A stretch of DNA of 64,000 nt from Streptomyces broussonetiae (GTDB taxonomy: Bacteria > Actinomycetota > Actinomycetes > Streptomycetales > Streptomycetaceae), in assembly GCF_009796285.1 (NCBI RefSeq), contig NZ_CP047020.1, positions 1,178,001 through 1,242,000 of the forward strand, given 5' to 3'. Below, one piece after another: positions 54,879 to 63,261 of the stretch. Within the stretch, counting starts at the first letter, position 1. Each line of letters opens with the position of its first letter. Under the pieces are notes generated by a model, which did no database searches, was not told where the DNA came from, and saw nothing but the letters and a program-made list of their open reading frames with translations. The position numbers and the translations under genes are program-made.

Positions 54879-55331
54879 TCAGCGTCCCAGGTCGAAGCGG
54901 GCGCGTATCCGCTTGCCCACGGGTACGCGCTCCGCGACGACCTCCGCGGCCAGGGCGTCCACGATCTCCAGTCCGTGTCGCCCGACGCGTGCGGGGTCCC
55001 TGGGGTAGCGGCGGGGCAGCGCGGAGCTGCTGTCGTACACGCAGACCGTGACCGCGTCGTCGGTGCCCTCCAGCTCCAGGATGTACGGGCCGTTGCTGTG
55101 CTGCTCGGCGTTGGTGACCAACTCGCTCACGAGCAGGAGCAGCTCACCCTCGGCATCGCGGTCGACGGTGGCGCACCACTCGGTGCTCAGTTGCTGGAGG
55201 AACCGGGCGGCGAAGGCCCGTGCCTCCGCGATGGAGCCGGGTTCGCCGCTGTAGTGCGCCGCACGGCGCAGCGGTTCCACGGTGACGTCGAAACCAGTCG
55301 GTATCACTGGCCCGCCCAGGTGCTCGGTCAT
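54879..55331 (-). CDS. Anti-sigma-factor-type ATP-binding protein (HATPase_c_2)
   Basis: A 150-residue single-domain GHKL ATPase of the RsbW/SpoIIAB-like group common in streptomycetes. N box LVSELVTNAEQH (about residues 66-77), G1 VYDSSSALP and the closing GRHGLEIVDALA are visible. These proteins bind and sometimes phosphorylate a sigma factor antagonist partner. No sigma factor or anti-anti-sigma gene is next to it. ATG at 55331. Confidence 0.85.
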   Translation of the reverse strand: MTEHLGGPVIPTGFDVTVEPLRRAAHYSGEPGSIAEARAFAARFLQQLSTEWCATVDRDAEGELLLLVSELVTNAEQHSNGPYILELEGTDDAVTVCVYDSSSALPRRYPRDPARVGRHGLEIVDALAAEVVAERVPVGKRIRARFDLGR

Positions 55332-55445
55332 GCTGTCTCTCTCGAATGCCGGGTCCGGCCGGTCGCCTGTTGCACCAGTCCTGATACCCCGAGGAACGCC
55401 CGGCAGTCCCCCCGGGCGTTCGCCGAGCGCGCACAGTGGCGATCG

Positions 55446-56903
55446 TCACCTTCCGGGCGAGTCCGGCCGGTGCGGCTCGGCGCCGCTCACCGGCGGCTCA
55501 CTCGTCGTCCCGGGTGTCTCCTGCCGCGTGGTCTGCTCGGCCGTGCTCCGCCCCGCGCTCTCCCCCGACCTCGCTGTCTGCGTCACCTTCCCATTCGGCA
55601 AAGAGCCCGGGGACGGTGCCGAGGGCCCGGCGGATGAGGACGCGGCCGGGGACGACCCCGTCGAGGACGACACGGCCGACTCAGGTCCCGACGACGAGGC
55701 CGACGGCGATGAAGACGACGGCGCGGTGGACGAAGCACCGGAGGACGGGAGCGAGGAGGACGGGGACGAGGGCGTGCCCGACGAGGGCGGGGGCGAGGCC
55801 GACGAGGGAGACGGCGATGAGGACGACGGCGATGAGGACGTCGGGGACGAGGGGACGGCGCTCGACGGGGACGTGGAGGAGGGCGACGTCGACGGGCTCG
55901 GCGTGCCCGGTGCGGAAGGGCAGTGCTTCGACCCGGGCGGACACGTCGGGGACGGGGACGGGGTCCGGGGCGGGCTCCAGGGATGGGGGTGCTTGGGCGG
56001 CCCGGTGTGCTCGTCGTGCCGCCAGCCCTGGTCGCCGTGCGGGCGCTGGATCCAGTTGCCGTGGCGGGGGTCGTAGAGCACGAAGACGTTGACGACGGTC
56101 GGCGCCGGTGTCACGACGACGACGTTCGAGGGCCGGTACGCCGGCCAGCGTCGGCCCACCAGCGTGGGCGTGTGCTTCTCGGCGACCGGCGAGGTCAGTG
56201 GGTTGCCGCAGGCGCAGCGGACCCGGGGCACGCCGCGGCTGTCGACCAGGACGGCGGTGCCCGCCTGGAGTACGGACTGGTAGCTGGTCGCGGCACCGTT
56301 GCGGTAGCCGTGGTTGGTCACGCGCGTGTCGACGCGCAGCTGGACCGGGGTGAGCGAGCGCAGATAGGAGGGCACGCCGGAGGACTGGACTCCGGCCACG
56401 GAGGCGAACGCCCTGCTCTTGGCCGGGTCCGTCTGGAGGGCCTTGATCTGCTGCTCCACGTCGCAGGCCGCTACCTCCCGGGTGCCGCCGTAGAGTCCGG
56501 GCGCCCCGCCCTCCACTCCCTGCATCACGCCCGCGGGGCCGGAGGGAGCGGCGGAGGCGGACGGAGGCGGCGGAGCGGAACTCTCCTTCGCCGTCGACTC
56601 CGTGAAGGGGTCCTGGCCGGCGCCGGCGGCGGACTGCAGGAAGACCTCGCCGCCCTTGGCCGAGGAGCCGCCGCCCGAACGGGTGAAGACGACGGCGAGC
56701 ACCACGGCGGCGACCACGACGGCGCTGAGGGCCGCCATGCGCGGAACGGACTTCCACCACGGCCCGTGCGGTTCCTTGGGCCCGGTGCCCCCGCTCGGTG
56801 GTCCGGCGGGCGGTCCCGAAGGCGGCTGGGAGGGGCCCGACAGGGGGCCGGAGGGCGGCCCTGTCGGGCCCCCGGAGGACGGAGGTTCGACGCTCACGAG
56901 CAC
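55446..56903 (-). CDS. DUF6777-like membrane-anchored Ser/Pro-rich protein
   Basis: A 485-residue surface protein. The first 45 residues are Gly/Pro/Ser-rich and cytoplasmic, a membrane helix (about 55-73) follows, then a compact domain (about residues 115-270) with three or four Cys and a TNHGYRNGAATSYQSVLQAGTAV stretch, matching my memory of DUF6777. The C-terminal 190 residues are an extreme Ser/Pro tail of low complexity. Function unknown; it may extend through the wall. Start GTG at 56903 or the GTG at 56897, which is better spaced from GGGAAG. Confidence 0.75.
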   Translation of the reverse strand: MLVSVEPPSSGGPTGPPSGPLSGPSQPPSGPPAGPPSGGTGPKEPHGPWWKSVPRMAALSAVVVAAVVLAVVFTRSGGGSSAKGGEVFLQSAAGAGQDPFTESTAKESSAPPPPSASAAPSGPAGVMQGVEGGAPGLYGGTREVAACDVEQQIKALQTDPAKSRAFASVAGVQSSGVPSYLRSLTPVQLRVDTRVTNHGYRNGAATSYQSVLQAGTAVLVDSRGVPRVRCACGNPLTSPVAEKHTPTLVGRRWPAYRPSNVVVVTPAPTVVNVFVLYDPRHGNWIQRPHGDQGWRHDEHTGPPKHPHPWSPPRTPSPSPTCPPGSKHCPSAPGTPSPSTSPSSTSPSSAVPSSPTSSSPSSSSPSPSSASPPPSSGTPSSPSSSLPSSGASSTAPSSSSPSASSSGPESAVSSSTGSSPAASSSAGPSAPSPGSLPNGKVTQTARSGESAGRSTAEQTTRQETPGTTSEPPVSGAEPHRPDSPGR

Positions 56904-57076
56904 TTCTTCCCGTCGCGATGCGCGGCTTTTCTCAGTACGGGCTTTCTCGGTGCGGCATGTCGCGGTCAGGTTCCCTTTGGTGCATTTGGATGCACATTGA
57001 GCCCATTGTGTGTCTCAGAGTCACCACGCTCGCAAGCCGACGGGCGGGGCGACCGGCTGCTGCTTAGCGTGGCAGC

Positions 57077-58348
57077 GTGAGCCCTCCGACCGTCTCCGCA
57101 CGGCCAGCCGCCCGCCATGGCTGGCCCCAGGCCGTGGGCGCGGTGCTGACCGGCCTGGCCGTCATGATCGTGGTGGCCACACTGGGGCTGTGGGCCGCCG
57201 GCGCGGCACAGCTGCCGGACGGTGCGTTTCCGAGGGTGGTGGCCGCGACCCTGGCCACGGCGGTCGGCGGCAGCGTGGAACTGTCCGGCAACGCGGGGGC
57301 ACTGGCGCAGAGCCGGGCGGGAGTCACGGTGATCCCGCTGTCGGTGACGCTCGCCGGCGCCCTGGTGATCGGGGCGGGCTTCCTGCGCCCACTGCGGCAC
57401 CGGGCCGTGGCCTCGGCCGCGGAGCTGGGCGGCTGGGCCGCCCGGCTCGCAGTGCTGTGGCTGCTCGTGCTGGTCGGCCTGGCTCTCGGTGCCCGGCAGA
57501 CCTTCGCCGTCGACGTGGGCAGCGGCACGCTCAACGATCTGGCCGGGCTGTTCAACGCCGCGCCGCGGGTCGGGTTCACCACGGACGTGCCGCTCACGGT
57601 GCTTTTCGGGCTGCTGTGGCTGGCCGGGGTGCTGCTGCTGGCGGTGCTGGTCGCGCGCGGGGCTCCGCTGCCGGGGCGGCTGCTGCGCTTCCAGGAGTCG
57701 GTGCGCCCGGCGGCGCACGCGATGGTCGTCCTGCTCCTCGCCTACGTCGTCATCGGCCTCGTCATCGCGCTGATCACGGCGGCCACCCGCGGGCACGCCC
57801 CCGCGACGTTCGCACTGATCCTGCTCGCTCTGCCCAACCTGGCCTGGCTGGCCCTCACCCTCGGTCTGGGCGCGACCTGGGACGGCCGGGTCGACGGCCC
57901 CTTCGGCCTGCCGATGCCCCATGTCCTGGACGTGCTGCTGCGTACCCGTGACGTCTCCACGCTGAATCTGCGCACGCTCACCGACTACGACGGCCGCTGG
58001 TGGTGGCTGGCGGTCGTGGACGCGATCCTGCTGCTCGCTGTGGCGTTCCGGACGGCCGTCCGCTCACCGGCCCGGATCCGGCTGTGGCAGCACGCCCTGC
58101 ACCTGGGCGTCGCGCTGGCGCTGACCGTGCTGATGATCTGTCTGACGGGCCGTGTCTCGGCGCACTACGGCCTGTCCCTGCTCGGTATCGGTGACCTGGG
58201 CGGCGGGCTGTCCGGCGAGCTGTTCCTCACGCCTCGGCTCTGGCAGGCGGTGGGCCTGGGCGCGCTGTGGGGTGCGCTCGCCGGGTTGCTGGGCGGGCTG
58301 CTGGCGCTGCTGGTACGCCGCCGGGTCACTGCGCCGCAGGCGCCGTGA
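57077..58348 (+). CDS. Streptophobe-family multi-pass membrane protein
   Basis: A 423-residue protein with about ten hydrophobic helices, a loop with the conserved-looking DVGSGTLNDLAGLFNAAPRVGFTTDVP (about residues 145-171), and a basic C-terminus. The streptophobe family is named from Streptomyces, has no known function, and is typically next to FHA, kinase and ABC genes as here. The gene is divergent from the DUF6777 gene and convergent with the kinase. Function is open. Confidence 0.8.
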   Translation: MSPPTVSARPAARHGWPQAVGAVLTGLAVMIVVATLGLWAAGAAQLPDGAFPRVVAATLATAVGGSVELSGNAGALAQSRAGVTVIPLSVTLAGALVIGAGFLRPLRHRAVASAAELGGWAARLAVLWLLVLVGLALGARQTFAVDVGSGTLNDLAGLFNAAPRVGFTTDVPLTVLFGLLWLAGVLLLAVLVARGAPLPGRLLRFQESVRPAAHAMVVLLLAYVVIGLVIALITAATRGHAPATFALILLALPNLAWLALTLGLGATWDGRVDGPFGLPMPHVLDVLLRTRDVSTLNLRTLTDYDGRWWWLAVVDAILLLAVAFRTAVRSPARIRLWQHALHLGVALALTVLMICLTGRVSAHYGLSLLGIGDLGGGLSGELFLTPRLWQAVGLGALWGALAGLLGGLLALLVRRRVTAPQAP

Positions 58349-58400
58349 CCCGGCTGTCCTCGTTCACCTGCGGCAACGTCGTGGCCGCTCGCGCGGCGCC

Positions 58401-58421
58401 CCGCGCCCCCTCGGGGCGCGG
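58401..58421. terminator. Bidirectional hairpin between streptophobe and kinase genes
   Basis: A perfect 9-bp stem (CCGCGCCCC / GGGGCGCGG) with a three-base loop, between two converging genes. No T run. Confidence 0.7.
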
Positions 58422-58429
58422 TCGTTCAC

Positions 58430-59413
58430 TCAGTCGTGGAACACCGGCCCCGCCCAGTGCGGAGGCCGCCGGCTGTCGGTGACCGTGCGGCCCGCTGCCC
58501 GGTCGGCCTCGGGGCCGGCCGTCGGCGCCACCGCGGGCGGCGCCGTGGCGGCGCGCAGCTCGGCGACGAAGGCGAGGCAGGTGTCGTGGCGGTCGTCCGG
58601 GCTCTTGGCCAGGGCCCTGGCGAAGACGGCGTCGACGGCCGCCGGGAGTCCGGGGCGGACCGTGCTCGGCGGGGGCGGCTCGTCGTACTGGTGGGCCCAC
58701 AGCAGCGCCATGTCGTCGTCGCGCTGGAAGGGCGGCCGGCCGGTGACGGTCTCGTGGACGACGCAGGCCAGCCCGTAGACGTCGCAACGGCCGTCGACCG
58801 GGCGGCCGGAGATCTGCTCGGGGGCCACGTAGTCGAGGGTGCCCACGAACTGGCCGACGCTGGTGAAGCCGGTCAGGGACAGCGACTTCTTGGTGAGCCC
58901 GAAGTCGGTGAGGTAGACGTGCTCGGGGTGGTCGCTGTCGGTGCCCTCGGCGATCAGGATGTTGCCGGGCTTGACGTCCCGGTGGACCAGGCCGTGCTCG
59001 TGGGCGGCGTCGAGGGCGGAGGCCACCTGCGCGGCGATCCGTATGGCGTCGGGCAGCGCCAGCGCTCCGCGTTCGTCGAGCAGATGGCGCAGGTCGCTGC
59101 CGGAGACGTACCGCATGGCGATGTACAGCACGCCGTCCGTCTCGCCGGCGTCGAAGACGGGCACGATGTGCGGGTGGTCGATCGCGGCGGCCACCTGGGA
59201 CTCGTGGGTGAAGCGCTGCCGGAAGGTGTCGTTGCGGGCGAGTTCGGGCGCGAGCAGTTTGAGGGCGACCGTGCGGTCCAGGCGCAGATCGCGGGCGCGG
59301 AAGACGACGGCCATGCCGCCGCGCCCGACCTCGCTCTCGACGAGGTAGTTCGCCACCCTCCGGCCGATCAGTTCGGAGGGGTGGCCGGAGAACAGGCTGG
59401 TCCGGCGTGTCAT
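58430..59413 (-). CDS. Ser/Thr protein kinase, soluble
   Basis: A 327-residue Hanks-type kinase with an intact active site: glycine loop GRGGMA (about 30-35), catalytic Lys52 in VALKLL, HRDVKPGN with D146, DFG at 170-172, and the activation segment rich in Ser/Thr (KKSLSLTGFTS). No membrane helix or PASTA domain. It overlaps the SH3-like gene by one base and lies with it behind the FHA-ABC transporter, whose FHA domains bind phosphothreonine. The transporter is therefore its likely substrate, as in mycobacteria. Confidence 0.92.
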   Translation of the reverse strand: MTRRTSLFSGHPSELIGRRVANYLVESEVGRGGMAVVFRARDLRLDRTVALKLLAPELARNDTFRQRFTHESQVAAAIDHPHIVPVFDAGETDGVLYIAMRYVSGSDLRHLLDERGALALPDAIRIAAQVASALDAAHEHGLVHRDVKPGNILIAEGTDSDHPEHVYLTDFGLTKKSLSLTGFTSVGQFVGTLDYVAPEQISGRPVDGRCDVYGLACVVHETVTGRPPFQRDDDMALLWAHQYDEPPPPSTVRPGLPAAVDAVFARALAKSPDDRHDTCLAFVAELRAATAPPAVAPTAGPEADRAAGRTVTDSRRPPHWAGPVFHD

Positions 59414-59964
59414 CAGTGCTCACCGTCGGGCGTGACCAGCCGGGTCGGGGCGTGCCCGGCGTCGTCCGCGCCGGGGGCCTCGCGGTCGGTGGCGTAGGTG
59501 GTCAGCCGCCGCCCGTCGCCGAACAGCCAGCGGCTCTCCTCGGGGTCGTAGAGCCACATGGACTCGCCGTCGACGACGATCCCGAGTCTGAGGCCCCGGG
59601 TGTGGTCGGCGAAGTCCTCGCCGTCGAGCGTGCCGGCCGCCAGTTGCTCCACCGCGGACCGGTAGTCGGCCAGGGCCTGTGCGGCGTGGGCCAGCAGGGG
59701 CCGGGGGTCGGCGGTGCCGGCCGGGCCGTGGGCGGCGGGCGGGTCCTCGGGGACGGCGACGAGGTGGCGTCCGTCGACCCAGGCGGACCACCCGTTGGCG
59801 CACCGGATGCGCCCCCAGTCGCCGCGCCGCTCCAGGAGCTGGACCGGCAGCAGCGGGTCGAGGGGGACGGTGGGCCGGGCGGGGTCGGGGGCCTCCCAGG
59901 CAGGCATGCCGCGCGGCGGGACGACGTGCGTGGGCCGGAATCCGGGGCCGGTCGCTGTGTTCAT
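59413..59964 (-). CDS. Small protein with SH3-like segment, kinase partner
   Basis: A 183-residue cytoplasmic protein of no recognised family. Residues about 38-70 (LPVQLLERRGDWGRIRCANGWSAWVDGRHLV) look like a bacterial SH3-type barrel. The rest is rich in Ala/Asp/Glu, with a short DYRSAVEQLAAGTLDGEDFADHTRGL helix. It overlaps the kinase gene by one base and follows the ABC transporter by 46 bp, so all three are one operon. It is probably an adaptor. Confidence 0.72.
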   Translation of the reverse strand: MNTATGPGFRPTHVVPPRGMPAWEAPDPARPTVPLDPLLPVQLLERRGDWGRIRCANGWSAWVDGRHLVAVPEDPPAAHGPAGTADPRPLLAHAAQALADYRSAVEQLAAGTLDGEDFADHTRGLRLGIVVDGESMWLYDPEESRWLFGDGRRLTTYATDREAPGADDAGHAPTRLVTPDGEH

Positions 59965-60010
59965 CGGGGCGCCTGCTTCCGTGTCGCTGTCGTCGCTGTC
60001 ACGGTGCCGC

Positions 60011-62350
60011 CTACTTCCGCATCACGGCGGGCTCCTGCCGGCGCAGCAGCCGGGCGACCGCGAGGCCGCAGAGGAGGGACAGCACCACCAGCATGCCCAG
60101 GTCGAGCAGCCAGACGCCCGTCGAGTGCCGGAAGAGGGGGTCGGCGGTCTGGTCGCCGGGCACGATCCGGGACAGCCCGACGGTGCCGGCCATCGCGCCG
60201 AACGCCCAGCGGGACGGCACGAGCCAGGACAGCTGCTCGAGACCGGGCACACCGTGCAGGGGGAGCAGGGCCCCGCAGAAGACGACCTGGACGATGGCGA
60301 GCAGCACCAGCAGGGGCATCGTCACCTCCTCCTTGCGCACCAGCGCGGAGACGAGCAGCCCGAGCATCATCGCGGTGAACGCCAGCAGGGCGACGGCCAG
60401 GGTGATCTCGACGAGCGGTGGCAGCAGGACACCCCGGCCGCCGGGGGCGTTCAGGTCGACGCCGAGCAGGGCGACCAGGGTGAGGACGACGGCCTGGACG
60501 ACGGTGATGGTGCCGAGCACCACGACCTTGGACATCAGGTACGCCGATCTGGGCAGGCCGACGGCGCGCTCGCGCTGGTAGACCGCGCGTTCCTTGACGA
60601 GTTCGCGCACCGCGTTGGCGGCACCGGTGAGCACGGCGCCGACGCAGAGGATGAGCAGCGCGTTCATCGCGGTGTCCGGGGTGAGTCGGCCGCCGGCGAG
60701 GGCGCGGGCCATGGCGCCCATGACGAAGGGCAGGGCGATCATGACGAGCAGGAAGGTGCGGTCGGCGGCGAGGACGGCCGTGTAGCGGCGGACCAGGGTG
60801 CCGAGCTGGGCGGCCCGGCCGCAGGGGCGGGGCGTGGGTGTGGGGGTGACGGGGGCCGGGCCGGGGTGGCGCGGCTGGGTGGTGGCCTCGGTGACGTAGT
60901 GCCGGTGCAGCGGTGAGTCGCGGTACTCTCCGGCCCAGTCCCGGTCCGGGTCGCGGTCGAAGGCCTCGAAGGCCTCCGGCCACTGCTCGAAGCCGAAGAA
61001 GGCGAGGGCGTCGCCGGGCGGCCCGTAGTAGGCCACCTTGCCGCCGGGGGCCAGGACCAGGAGGCGGTCGCAGACGTTGAGGCTGAGCACGCTGTGGGTG
61101 ACCACGATGACCGTGCGGCCGTCGTCGGCGAGGCCGCGCAGCATGGTCATCACCGATCGGTCCATGCCGGGGTCGAGCCCGGAGGTCGGCTCGTCGAGGA
61201 AGAGCAGCGACGGCTTGGTGAGCAGTTCCAGGGCCACACTGACCCGCTTGCGCTGCCCGCCGGAGAGGCTGTGCACCGGCTGGCCGGCGCGCTGTTCGAG
61301 GCCGAGTTCCCGGATCACCTCGCCCACCCGGGCCTGCCGCTCGGCCGCCGCGGTGTCCTGGGGAAAGCGCAGCGCGGCGGCGTAGGCGAGGGCGGCGCGC
61401 ACGGTGAGCTGGGGGTGCAGGATGTCGTCCTGCGGGACCAGGCCGATGCGCTGGCGCAGTTCGGCGTAGTCGCGGTAGAGGTCGCGGCCGTCGTACAGGA
61501 CGGTGCCGCGGTCGGCGGGCCGCTGCCCGGTCAGGGCGTTCAGCAGGGTGGACTTTCCGGCACCGCTCGGTCCGACCACCGCGAGCAGGCACTTCTGGCC
61601 CACCGGGAAGGACACGTGGTCGAGGAGGATCTTGCTGCCGCCGTCGACGGCGACGGTGAGTTCCTGGACGTCGAGGGAGACCTCGCCGGTGTCTACGTAC
61701 TCCTGGAGTTCGTCGCCGACCAGGCAGAAAGCGGAGTGGCCGATACCGACGACGTCACCAGGGCCGACGGGGGCGTGGGTGACGGGGCGGCCGTTGAGGA
61801 AGGTGCCGTTGTGGCTGCCGAGGTCGTCGATCTCGTACGTGCCGTCCGTGTGGGTGCGCAGTTCGGCGTGGCGGCGCGAGACGATCAGGTCGTCCACCAC
61901 GAGGTCGTTGTCGGGCGCCCGGCCGATCCTGACGGTGCGTACGGGCAGCGGGCGGACGCTGGTGGGGCTGTGGAAGGTGCCGGTCCACTCCGGCCGGGAC
62001 ACCGCACAGGGGCGGTCGGGGGCGGGCTCGGGGGCGCCGGCCGGGACCGCGCGGGGGCCGTCGGTGGGGTGGCCGAAGCGGATCACGCTGCCGGGGCGCA
62101 CGCCCCACTCCTCGATCCTTCGGCCGTCGGCGAAGGTGCCGTTGGTGCTGTGCTGGTCCGCCAGGGTCCACTGGTCGTGGTCGCAGCGCAGCACGGCGTG
62201 GTGCCACGAGACCCGGTCATCGTCGAAGACGATGTCGCTCAACGGGTCGCGTCCGACGTGGTAGTCGCGGCCCGGGCTCATCACCGTGGAGCCCGCGTCG
62301 GTCTCCAGGACGAGTTCGGGCGCCGTCGAGGCGACCGACCGCTCCGCCAT
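60011..62350 (-). CDS. FHA-FHA-ABC transporter (ATPase and permease in one chain)
   Basis: A 779-residue exporter half. Two FHA domains, about residues 29-95 and 138-212, carry the phosphothreonine-binding GRDP / SxxH and GRAP / SRRHAEL patterns. The ATPase domain follows with Walker A GPSGAGKS (260-267), signature LSGGQRKRVS, and Walker B LLFLDEPTSGLD. An ABC2-type permease of six helices completes it (about 530-775). It closely resembles mycobacterial Rv1747, a lipooligosaccharide exporter controlled by kinase PknF. The cargo here is unknown. Confidence 0.9.
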   Translation of the reverse strand: MAERSVASTAPELVLETDAGSTVMSPGRDYHVGRDPLSDIVFDDDRVSWHHAVLRCDHDQWTLADQHSTNGTFADGRRIEEWGVRPGSVIRFGHPTDGPRAVPAGAPEPAPDRPCAVSRPEWTGTFHSPTSVRPLPVRTVRIGRAPDNDLVVDDLIVSRRHAELRTHTDGTYEIDDLGSHNGTFLNGRPVTHAPVGPGDVVGIGHSAFCLVGDELQEYVDTGEVSLDVQELTVAVDGGSKILLDHVSFPVGQKCLLAVVGPSGAGKSTLLNALTGQRPADRGTVLYDGRDLYRDYAELRQRIGLVPQDDILHPQLTVRAALAYAAALRFPQDTAAAERQARVGEVIRELGLEQRAGQPVHSLSGGQRKRVSVALELLTKPSLLFLDEPTSGLDPGMDRSVMTMLRGLADDGRTVIVVTHSVLSLNVCDRLLVLAPGGKVAYYGPPGDALAFFGFEQWPEAFEAFDRDPDRDWAGEYRDSPLHRHYVTEATTQPRHPGPAPVTPTPTPRPCGRAAQLGTLVRRYTAVLAADRTFLLVMIALPFVMGAMARALAGGRLTPDTAMNALLILCVGAVLTGAANAVRELVKERAVYQRERAVGLPRSAYLMSKVVVLGTITVVQAVVLTLVALLGVDLNAPGGRGVLLPPLVEITLAVALLAFTAMMLGLLVSALVRKEEVTMPLLVLLAIVQVVFCGALLPLHGVPGLEQLSWLVPSRWAFGAMAGTVGLSRIVPGDQTADPLFRHSTGVWLLDLGMLVVLSLLCGLAVARLLRRQEPAVMRK

Positions 62351-62410
62351 GCCTGAATTGTACCGATTGGCTCATCCGTGGGCCTGCCCTCCAGGTCACA
62401 CGGACACGTG

Positions 62411-62821
62411 TCAGCCGACGGACACGAAGAGCGCCGGCACGGTGCGCTGCATACGGAGCGCATCGACGGACTCGGCGAGCAGCTCGTACTCGGTGGTGTC
62501 GTCGCTGGCGGCGATCCGCACCAGTCGGCCGCCCGCCAGTTCGTCGGCCACCCGCTCCTGCCGTACGTCGTCCGCACACCAGGCCCGCAGCAGGGAGGGC
62601 ACGTCGGCGACCGTCCCGGCGACCGGCACCAGCGCACCGGTGGGGAAGGCGGGGTCCTGCGGACTGGGGTCGAGCCGCTCGGCGATCCAGGACGCCCGGT
62701 CCCGCAGCCACCACAGAGCCAGGGCCAGCGTCGGCGCGCGGTAGGTGCCGAGCGGTACGCCGATACGCCTGCCGTCGCACATGCCGTACGCCGTGACATG
62801 GCACAGGAATTCGTCGTGCAC
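62411..62821 (-). CDS. Uncharacterised 136-residue protein
   Basis: An acidic cytoplasmic protein I do not recognise. It contains GTYRAPTLALALWWLRDRASWIAERLDP (about residues 25-52) and a later LVRIAASDDTTEYELLAESVDALRM. There is no signal or membrane helix. GTG start at 62821 with GGGGGAG upstream. It is 60 bp upstream of the FHA-ABC gene, on the same strand, so it may be the first gene of that operon. Confidence 0.6.
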   Translation of the reverse strand: MHDEFLCHVTAYGMCDGRRIGVPLGTYRAPTLALALWWLRDRASWIAERLDPSPQDPAFPTGALVPVAGTVADVPSLLRAWCADDVRQERVADELAGGRLVRIAASDDTTEYELLAESVDALRMQRTVPALFVSVG

Positions 62822-63261
62822 GTCTCACTCCCCCGTCGCCTCGCTGCTGTGCCGGCCGAAGCCCTCGCTTCCCGTGCGGCTCCTGTGCGGTGAAGTGCCC
62901 TGACGTTGAGTATCGCCCCTCCCGACACTCTGTCACCATGACTTTCCGGCCAGCCTGTTGGCATATTCGCCGCCCTTTCTGGGCCGGAATGCACCGGGGT
63001 GTGTGCGCCCCCGGCATCACCAGGGAGGCGATCGGCCCGCGCCACCGATCTCCGGCACGGTGGCCACACCGGAGCGGCAAAGCCCCCGGACCCGGCCCCG
63101 ACCAGCAGGCACGCCCTGGATGGAGGCTGATTCACCAGGCCCGTGAACACCGAACGTCACGGGAGCACCGCCGCCCGTTACCTCGAGGCCTGGAACGCCA
63201 CCGGGCCGGCGGCGGGTCACGGCGCGCGCGATGGCCCGGCAAGGGGATCCCGCGCCGCGGC
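62822..63261. other. Intergenic region left of the AraC gene
   Basis: About 440 bp. The only open frame of note (plus strand 62958-63146, 62 residues) is basic and compositionally random, so no gene is called. It should contain the promoter of the operon starting at 62821. No terminator hairpin was found. Confidence 0.45.

Noticed and set aside
62958..63146. Small plus-strand ORF in the gap before the AraC gene
   Set aside because: No ribosome site of note, random basic/proline composition, no recognisable pattern.
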